DNA of 64,000 nucleotides from Brugia malayi (Eukaryota; Nematoda; Chromadorea; Rhabditida; Onchocercidae), in contig NW_025062288.1 of NCBI RefSeq assembly GCF_000002995.4, positions 40,560 to 104,559 of the forward strand. The letters are read 5' to 3'. Below the pieces are notes generated by a model. That model ran no database searches and was not told where the DNA came from. It saw only the letters and a list, made by a program, of their open reading frames with translations. Positions 55,501-64,000 of the stretch are shown piece by piece. Position 1 is the first letter of the stretch; the number at the start of each line of letters is the position of its first letter. Position numbers and translations under genes: made by a program.

Positions 55501-58500
55501 GCTTAGGCTTAGGCTTAGGCTTAGGCTTAGGCTTAGGCTTAGGCTTAGGCTTAGGCTTAGGCTTAGGCTTAGGCTTAGGCTTAGGCTTAGGCTTAGGCTT
55601 AGGCTTAGGCTTAGGCTTAGGCTTAGGCTTAGGCTTAGGCTTAGGCTTAGGCTTAGGCTTAGGCTTAGGCTTAGGCTTAGGCTTAGGCTTAGGCTTAGGC
55701 TTAGGCTTAGGCTTAGGCTTAGGCTTAGGCTTAGGCTTAGGCTTAGGCTTAGGCTTAGGCTTAGGCTTAGCTTAGGCTTAGGCTTAGGCTTAGGCTTAGG
55801 CTTAGGCTTAGGCTTAGGCTTAGGCTTAGGCTTAGGCTTAGGCTTAGGCTTAGGCTTAGGCTTAGGCTTAGGCTTAGGCTTAGGCTTAGGCTTAGGCTTA
55901 GGCTTAGGCTTAGGCTTAGGCTTAGGCTTAGGCTTAGGCTTAGGCTTAGGCTTAGGCTTAGGCTTAGGCTTAGGCTTAGGCTTAGGCTTAGGCTTAGGCT
56001 TAGGCTTAGGCTTAGGCTTAGGCTTAGGCTTAGGCTTAGGCTTAGGCTTAGGCTTAGGCTTAGGCTTAGGCTTAGGCTTAGGCTTAGGCTTAGGCTTAGG
56101 CTTAGGCTTAGGCTTAGGCTTAGGCTTAGGCTTAGGCTTAGGCTTAGGCTTAGGCTTAGGCTTAGGCTTAGGCTTAGGCTTAGGCTTAGGCTTAGGCTTA
56201 GGCTTAGGCTTAGGCTTAGGCTTAGGCTTAGGCTTAGGCTTAGGCTTAGGCTTAGGCTTAGGCTTTGGCTTAGGCTTAGGCTTAGGCTTAGGCTTAGGCT
56301 TAGGCTTAGGCTTAGGCTTAGGCTTAGGCTTAGGCTTAGGCTTAGGCTTAGGCTTAGGCTTAGGCTTAGGCTTAGGCTTAGGCTTAGGCTTAGGCTTAGG
56401 CTTAGGCTTAGGCTTAGGCTTAGGCTTAGGCTTAGGCTTAGGCTTAGGCTTAGGCTTAGGCTTAGGCTTAGGCTTAGGCTTAGGCTTAGGCTTAGGCTTA
56501 GGCTTAGGCTTAGGCTTAGGCTTAGGCTTAGGCTTAGGCTTAGGTTTAGGCTTAGGCTTAGGCTTAGGCTTAGGCTTAGGCTTAGGCTTAGGCTTAGGCT
56601 TAGGCTTAGGCTTAGGCTTAGGCTTAGGCTTAGGCTTAGGCTTAGGCTTAGGCTTTGGCTTAGGCTTAGGCTTAGGCTTAGGCTTAGGCTTAGGCTTAGG
56701 CTTAGGCTTAGGCTTAGGCTTAGGCTTAGGCTTAGGCTTAGGCTTAGGCTTAGGCTTAGGCTTAGGCTTAGGCTTAGGCTTAGGCTTAGGCTTAGGCTTA
56801 GGCTTAGGCTTAGGCTTAGGCTTAGGCTTAGGCTTAGGCTTAGGCTTAGGCTTAGGCTTAGGCTTAGGCTTAGGCTTAGGCTTAGGCTTAGGCTTAGGCT
56901 TAGGCTTAGGCTTAGGCTTAGGCTTAGGCTTAGGCTTAGGCTTAGGCTTAGGCTTAGGCTTAGGCTTAGGCTTAGGCTTAGGCTTAGGCTTAGGCTTAGG
57001 CTTAGGCTTAGGCTTAGGCTTAGGCTTAGGCTTAGGCTTAGGCTTAGGCTTAGGCTTAGGCTTAGGCTTAGGCTTAGGCTTAGGCTTAGGCTTAGGCTTA
57101 GGCTTAGGCTTAGGCTTAGGCTTAGGCTTAGGCTTAGGCTTAGGCTTAGGCTTAGGCTTAGGCTTAGGCTTAGGCTTAGGCTTAGGCTTAGGCTTAGGCT
57201 TAGGCTTAGGCTTAGGCTTAGGCTTAGGCTTAGGCTTAGGCTTAGGCTTAGGCTTAGGCTTAGGCTTAGGCTTAGGCTTAGGCTTAGGCTTAGGCTTAGG
57301 CTTAGGCTTAGGCTTAGGCTTAGGCTTAGGCTTAGGCTTAGGCTTAGGCTTAGGCTTAGGCTTAGGCTTAGGCTTAGGCTTAGGCTTAGGCTTAGGCTTA
57401 GGCTTAGGCTTAGGCTTAGGCTTAGGCTTAGGCTTAGGCTTAGGCTTAGGCTTAGGCTTAGGCTTAGGCTTAGGCTTAGGCTTAGGCTTAGGCTTAGGCT
57501 TAGGCTTAGGCTTAGGCTTAGGCTTAGGCTTAGGCTTAGGCTTAGGCTTAGGCTTAGGCTTAGGCTTAGGCTTAGGCTTAGGCTTAGGCTTAGGCTTAGG
57601 CTTAGGCTTAGGCTTAGGCTTAGGCTTAGGCTTAGGCTTAGGCTTAGGCTTAGGCTTAGGCTTAGGCTTAGGCTTAGGCTTAGGCTTAGGCTTAGGCTTA
57701 GGCTTAGGCTTAGGCTTAGGCTTAGGCTTAGGCTTAGGCTTAGGCTTAGGCTTAGGCTTAGGCTTAGGCTTAGGCTTAGGCTTAGGCTTAGGCTTAGGCT
57801 TAGGCTTAGGCTTAGGCTTAGGCTTAGGCTTAGGCTTAGGCTTAGGCTTAGGCTTAGGCTTAGGCTTAGGCTTAGGCTTAGGCTTAGGCTTAGGCTTAGG
57901 CTTAGGCTTAGGCTTAGGCTTAGGCTTAGGCTTAGGCTTAGGCTTAGGCTTAGGCTTAGGCTTAGGCTTAGGCTTAGGCTTAGGCTTAGGCTTAGGCTTA
58001 GGCTTAGGCTTAGGCTTAGGCTTAGGCTTAGGCTTAGGCTTAGGCTTAGGCTTAGGCTTAGGCTTAGGCTTAGGCTTAGGCTTAGGCTTAGGCTTAGGCT
58101 TAGGCTTAGGCTTAGGCTTAGGCTTAGGCTTAGGCTTAGGCTTAGGCTTAGGCTTAGGCTTAGGCTTAGGCTTAGGCTTAGGCTTAGGCTTAGGCTTAGG
58201 CTTAGGCTTAGGCTTAGGCTTAGGCTTAGGCTTAGGCTTAGGCTTAGGCTTAGGCTTAGGCTTAGGCTTAGGCTTAGGCTTAGGCTTAGGCTTAGGCTTA
58301 GGCTTAGGCTTAGGCTTAGGCTTAGGCTTAGGCTTAGGCTTAGGCTTAGGCTTAGGCTTAGGCTTAGGCTTAGGCTTAGGCTTAGGCTTAGGCTTAGGCT
58401 TAGGCTTAGGCTTAGGCTTAGGCTTAGGCTTAGGCTTAGGCTTAGGCTTAGGCTTAGGCTTAGGCTTAGGCTTAGGCTTAGGCTTAGGCTTAGGCTTAGG

Positions 58501-61500
58501 CTTAGGCTTAGGCTTAGGCTTAGGCTTAGGCTTAGGCTTAGGCTTAGGCTTAGGCTTAGGCTTAGGCTTAGGCTTAGGCTTAGGCTTAGGCTTAGGCTTA
58601 GGCTTAGGCTTAGGCTTAGGCTTAGGCTTAGGCTTAGGCTTAGGCTTAGGCTTAGGCTTAGGCTTAGGCTTAGGCTTAGGCTTAGGCTTAGGCTTAGGCT
58701 TAGGCTTAGGCTTAGGCTTAGGCTTAGGCTTAGGCTTAGGCTTAGGCTTAGGCTTAGGCTTAGGCTTAGGCTTAGGCTTAGGCTTAGGCTTAGGCTTAGG
58801 CTTAGGCTTAGGCTTAGGCTTAGGCTTAGGCTTAGGCTTAGGCTTAGGCTTAGGCTTAGGCTTAGGCTTAGGCTTAGGCTTAGGCTTAGGCTTAGGCTTA
58901 GGCTTAGGCTTAGGCTTAGGCTTAGGCTTAGGCTTAGGCTTAGGCTTAGGCTTAGGCTTAGGCTTAGGCTTAGGCTTAGGCTTAGGCTTAGGCTTAGGCT
59001 TAGGCTTAGGCTTAGGCTTAGGCTTAGGCTTAGGCTTAGGCTTAGGCTTAGGCTTAGGCTTAGGCTTAGGCTTAGGCTTAGGCTTAGGCTTAGGCTTAGG
59101 CTTAGGCTTAGGCTTAGGCTTAGGCTTAGGCTTAGGCTTAGGCTTAGGCTTAGGCTTAGGCTTAGGCTTAGGCTTAGGCTTAGGCTTAGGCTTTAGGCTT
59201 AGGCTTAGGCTTAGGCTTAGGCTTAGGCTTAGGCTTAGGCTTAGGCTTAGGCTTAGGCTTAGGCTTAGGCTTAGGCTTAGGCTTAGGCTTAGGCTTAGGC
59301 TTAGGCTTAGGCTTAGGCTTAGGCTTAGGCTTAGGCTTAGGCTTAGGCTTAGGCTTAGGCTTAGGCTTAGGCTTAGGCTTAGGCTTAGGCTTAGGCTTAG
59401 GCTTAGGCTTAGGCTTAGGCTTAGGCTTAGGCTTAGGCTTAGGCTTAGGCTTAGGCTTAGGCTTAGGCTTAGGCTTAGCTTAGGCTTAGGCTTAGGCTTA
59501 GGCTTAGGCTTAGGCTTAGGCTTAGGCTTAGGCTTAGGCTTAGGCTTAGGCTTAGGCTTAGGCTTAGGCTTAGGCTTAGGCTTAGGCTTAGGCTTAGGCT
59601 TAGGCTTAGGCTTAGGCTTAGGCTTAGGCTTAGGCTTAGGCTTAGGCTTAGGCTTAGGCTTAGGCTTAGGCTTAGGCTTAGGCTTAGGCTTAGGCTTAGG
59701 CTTAGGCTTAGGCTTAGGCTTAGGCTTAGGCTTAGGCTTAGGCTTAGGCTTAGGCTTAGGCTTAGGCTTAGGCTTAGGCTTAGGCTTAGGCTTAGGCTTA
59801 GGCTTAGGCTTAGGCTTAGGCTTAGGCTTTGGCTTAGGCTTAGGCTTAGGCTTAGGCTTAGGCTTAGGCTTAGGCTTAGGCTTAGGCTTAGGCTTAGGCT
59901 TAGGCTTAGGCTTAGCTTAGGCTTAGGCTTAGGCTTAGGCTTAGGCTTAGGCTTAGGCTTAGGCTTAGGCTTAGGCTTAGGCTTAGGCTTAGGCTTAGGC
60001 TTAGGCTTAGGCTTAGGCTTAGGCTTAGGCTTAGGCTTAGGCTTAGGCTTAGGCTTAGGCTTAGGCTTAGGCTTAGGCTTAGGCTTAGGCTTAGGCTTAG
60101 GCTTAGGCTTAGGCTTAGGCTTAGGCTTAGGCTTAGGCTTAGGTTTAGGCTTAGGCTTAGGCTTAGGCTTAGGCTTAGGCTTAGGCTAGGCTTAGGCTTA
60201 GGCTTAGGCTTAGGCTTAGGCTTAGGCTTAGGCTTAGGCTTAGGCTTAGGCTTAGCTTAGGCTTAGGCTTAGGCTTAGGCTTAGGCTTAGGCTTAGGCTT
60301 AGGCTTAGGCTTAGGCTTAGGCTTAGGCTTAGGCTTAGGCTTAGGCTTAGCTTAGGCTTAGGCTTAGGCTTAGCTTAGGCTTAGGCTTAGGCTTAGGCTT
60401 AGGCTTAGGCTTAGGCTTAGGCTTAGGCTTAGGCTTAGGCTTAGCTTAGGCTTAGGCTTAGGCTTAGGCTTAGGCTTAGGCTTAGGCTTAGGCTTAGGCT
60501 TAGGCTTAGGCTTAGGCTTAGGCTTAGCTTAGGCTTAGGCTTAGGCTTAGGCTTAGGCTTAGGCTTAGGCTTAGGCTTAGGCTTAGCTTAGGCTTAGGCT
60601 TAGGCTTAGGCTTAGGCTTAGGCTTAGGCTTAGGCTTAGGCTTAGGCTTAGGCTTAGGCTTAGGCTTAGGCTTAGGCTTAGGCTTAGGCTTAGGCTTAGG
60701 CTTAGGCTTAGGCTTAGGCTTAGGCTTAGGCTTAGGCTTAGGCTTAGGCTTAGGCTTAGGCTTAGGCTTAGGCTTAGGCTTAGCTTAGGCTTAGGCTTAG
60801 GCTTAGGCTTAGGCTTAGGCTTAGGCTTAGGCTTAGGCTTAGGCTTAGGCTTAGGCTTAGGCTTAGGCTTAGGCTTAGGCTTAGGCTTAGGCTTAGGCTT
60901 AGGCTTAGGCTTAGGCTTAGGCTTAGGCTTAGGCTTAGGCTTAGGCTTAGGCTTAGGCTTAGGCTTAGGCTATGGCTTAGGCTTAGGCTTAGGCTTAGGC
61001 TTAGGCTTAGGCTTAGGCTTAGGCTTAGGCTTAGGCTTAGGCTTAGGCTTAGGCTTAGGCTTAGGCTTAGGCTTAGGCTTAGGCTTAGGCTTAGGCTTAG
61101 GCTTAGGCTTAGGCTTAGGCTTAGGCTTAGGCTTAGGCTTAGGCTTAGGCTTAGGCTTAGGCTTAGGCTTAGGCTTAGGCTTAGGCTTAGGCTTAGGCTT
61201 AGGCTTAGGCTTAGGCTTAGGCTTAGGCTTAGGCTTAGGCTTAGGCTTAGGCTTAGGCTTAGGCTTAGGCTTAGGCTTAGGCTTAGGCTTAGGCTTAGGC
61301 TTAGGCTTAGGCTTAGGCTTAGGCTTAGGCTTAGGCTTAGGCTTAGGCTTAGGCTTAGGCTTAGGCTAGGCTTAGGCTTAGGCTTAGGCTTAGGCTTAGG
61401 CTTAGGCTTAGGCTTAGGCTTAGGCTTAGGCTTAGGCTTAGGCTTAGGCTTAGGCTTAGGCTTAGGCTTAGGCTTAGGCTTAGGCTTAGGCTTAGGCTTA

Positions 61501-64000
61501 GGCTTAGGCTTAGGCTTAGGCTTAGGCTTAGGCTTAGGCTTAGGCTTAGGCTTAGGCTTGGCTTAGGCTTAGGCTTAGGCTTAGGCTTAGGCTTAGGCTT
61601 AGGCTTAGGCTTAGGCTTAGGCTTAGGCTTAGGCTTAGGCTTAGGCTTAGGCTTAGGCTTAGGCTTAGGCTTAGGCTTAGGCTTAGGCTTAGGCTTAGGC
61701 TTAGGCTTAGGCTTAGGCTTAGGCTTAGGCTTAGGCTTAGGCTTAGGCTTAGGCTTAGGCTTAGGCTTAGGCTTAGGCTTAGGCTTAGGCTTAGGCTTAG
61801 GCTTAGGCTTAGGCTTAGGCTTAGGCTTAGGCTTAGGCTTAGGCTTAGGCTTAGGCTTAGGCTTAGGCTTAGGCTTAGGCTTAGGCTTAGGCTTAGGCTT
61901 AGGCTTAGGCTTAGGCTTAGGCTTAGGCTTAGGCTTAGGCTTAGGCTTAGGCTTAGGCTTAGCTTAGGCTTAGGCTTAGGCTTAGGCTTAGGCTTAGGCT
62001 TAGGCTTAGGCTTAGGCTTAGGCTTAGGCTTAGGCTTAGGCTTAGGCTTAGGCTTAGGCTTAGGCTTAGGCTTAGGCTTAGGCTTAGGCTTAGGCTTAGG
62101 CTTAGGCTTAGGCTTAGGCTTAGGCTTAGGCTTAGGCTTAGGCTTAGGCTTAGGCTTAGGCTTAGGCTTAGGCTTAGGCTTAGGCTTAGGCTTAGGCTTA
62201 GGCTTAGGCTTAGGCTTAGGCTTAGGCTTAGGCTTAGGCTTAGGCTTAGGCTTAGGCTTAGGCTTAGGCTTAGGCTTAGGCTTAGGCTTAGGCTTAGGCT
62301 TAGGCTTAGGCTTAGGCTTAGGCTTAGGCTTAGGCTTAGGCTTAGGCTTAGGCTTAGGCTTAGGCTTAGGCTTAGGCTTAGGCTTAGGCTTAGGCTTAGG
62401 CTTAGGCTTAGGCTTAGGCTTAGGCTTAGGCTTAGGCTTAGGCTTAGGCTTAGGCTTAGGCTTAGGCTTAGGCTTAGGCTTAGGCTTAAGGCTTAGGCTT
62501 AGGCTTAGGCTTAGGCTTAGGCTTAGGCTTAGGCTTAGGCTTAGGCTTAGGCTTAGGCTTAGGCTTAGGCTTAGGCTTAGGCTTAGGCTTAGGCTTAGGC
62601 TTAGGCTTAGGCTTAGGCTTAGGCTTAGGCTTAGGCTTAGGCTTAGGCTTAGGCTTAGGCTTAGGCTTAGGCTTAGGCTTAGGCTTAGGCTTAGGCTTAG
62701 GCTTAGGCTTAGGCTTAGGCTTAGGCTTAGGCTTAGGCTTAGGCTTAGGCTTAGGCTTAGGCTTAGGCTTAGGCTTAGGCTTAGGCTTAGGCTTAGGCTT
62801 AGGCTTAGGCTTAGGCTTAGGCTTAGGCTTAGGCTTAGGCTTAGGCTTAGGCTTAGGCTTAGGCTTAGGCTTAGGCTTAGGCTTAGGCTTAGGCTTAGGC
62901 TTAGGCTTAGGCTTAGGCTTAGGCTTAGGCTTAGGCTTAGGCTTAGGCTTAGGCTTAGGCTTAGGCTTAGGCTTAGGCTTAGGCTTAGGCTTAGGCTTAG
63001 GCTTAGGCTTAGGCTTAGGCTTAGGCTTAGGCTTTAGGCTTAGGCTTAGGCTTAGGCTTAGGCTTAGGCTTAGGCTTAGGCTTAGGCTTAGGCTTAGGCT
63101 TAGGCTTAGGCTTAGGCTTAGGCTTAGGCTTTAGGCTTAGGCTTAGGCTTAGGCTTAGGCTTAGGCTTAGGCTTAGGCTTAGGCTTAGGCTTAGGCTTAG
63201 GCTTAGGCTTAGGCTTAGGCTTAGGCTTAGGGCTTAGGCTTAGGCTTAGGCTTAGGCTTAGCTTAGGCTTAGGCTTAGGCTTAGGCTTAGGCTTAGGCTT
63301 AGGCTTAGGCTTAGGCTTTAGGCTTAGGCTTAGGCTTAGGCTTAGCTTAGGCTTAGGCTTAGGCTTAGGCTTAGGCTTAGGCTTAGGCTTAGGCTTAGGC
63401 TTAGGCTTAGGCTTAGGCTTAGGCTTAGGCTTAGGCTTAGGCTTAGGCTTAGGCTTAGGCTTAGGCTTTAGGCTTAGGCTTAGGCTTAGGCTTAGGCTTA
63501 GGCTTAGGCTTAGGCTTAGGCTTAGGCTTAGGCTTAGGCTTAGGCTTAGGCTTAGGCTTAGGCTTAGGCTTAGGCTTAGGCTTAGGTTAGGCTTAGGCTT
63601 AGGCTTAGGCTTAGGCTTAGGCTTAGGCTTAGGCTTAGGCTTAGGCTTAGGCTTAGGCTTAGGCTTAGGCTTAGGCTTAGGCTTAGGCTTAGGCTTAGGT
63701 TAGGGCTTAGGCTTAGGCTTTGGCTTAGGCTTAGGCTTAGGCTTAGGCTTAGGCTTAGGCTTAGGCTTAGGCTTAGGCTTAGGCTTAGGCTTAGGCTTAG
63801 GCTTAGGCTTAGCTTAGGCTTAGGCTTAGGCTTAGGCTTAGGCTTTAGGCTTAGGCTTAGCTTAGGCTTAGGCTTAGGCTTAGGCTTTAGGCTTAGGCTT
63901 AGGCTTAGGCTTAGGCTTAGGCTTAGGCTTAGGCTTAGGCTTAGGCTTAGCTTAGGCTTAGGCTTAGGCTTAGGCTTAGGCTTAGGCTTAGGCTTAGGCT
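52558..64000 (+). repeat. Telomere, (TTAGGC)n, about 1,900 copies
   Basis: About 11.4 kb of the nematode hexamer in the orientation expected for a right chromosome end. The array has no other content. Variants are rare: single-base losses or gains (TTAGC, TTTAGGC and TAGGC types) cluster at about 53,046-55,450, 59,475-60,785 and 63,030-63,960, while 55,790-59,170 is almost perfect. Substituted TTTGGC occurs at about 56,264, 56,654, 59,828 and 63,719, and TTAGGT near 56,540 and 60,139. It is not known whether the molecule ends at the window edge or beyond it. Confidence 0.98.

Overview
The window is the right-hand end of a nematode chromosome. It finishes in about 11.4 kb of TTAGGC repeats (52,558-64,000), the nematode telomere sequence, with the G-rich strand running toward the window's right edge. 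The interior is very AT-rich and carries many decayed fragments of Wolbachia (Rickettsiales) genes. Together these point to a filarial nematode (Onchocercidae) with nuclear Wolbachia transfers (nuwts). The species cannot be named from the sequence alone.

Layout: (1) 1-3,187 and 13,984-17,194 are the two arms of a large inverted repeat made of Wolbachia DNA: an rsmA/ksgA-like C-terminus, the mutS C-terminal third, nuoA, a HIT-family gene, rplO and rpsE. The left arm is cut by the window edge, so the palindrome probably continues outside. (2) The 10.8 kb spacer holds more Wolbachia fragments: prfB, virB4 and a possible virB6 at 3.6-5.1 kb; a WSP-like surface protein, ftsH, rplI, dnaN, an alpha/beta hydrolase, a cysteine desulfurase, ftsZ and a phospholipase D-family nuclease at 9.4-13.6 kb. 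Between these two groups lies nematode-like DNA (5.1-9.3 kb) with a small block of satellite. (3) 17,211-18,158 continues with mutS (N-terminus), nth and ubiE fragments. (4) 19.6-42.0 kb is a satellite array of roughly 300-350 bp units. It flips orientation near 22,645, is organised into a 7.98 kb higher-order repeat present about 2.25 times, and contains short telomere-like islands. (5) 42-49 kb is mostly unique AT-rich DNA with one candidate two-exon nematode gene on the minus strand. (6) 49-52.5 kb holds a minisatellite, a second satellite and two related GC-richer blocks just inside the telomere.

None of the bacterial pieces looks functional. They are truncated, frameshifted or interrupted by stops, are joined in head-to-head and tail-to-tail chimeras, and have no shared operon order beyond short native segments (rpsE-rplO, and rsmA-like to mutS). 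The history suggested is capture of scrambled Wolbachia fragments near a telomere, followed by a large inverted duplication, then mutational decay in both arms. All gene identifications come from recognising protein motifs by eye; no database search was run.
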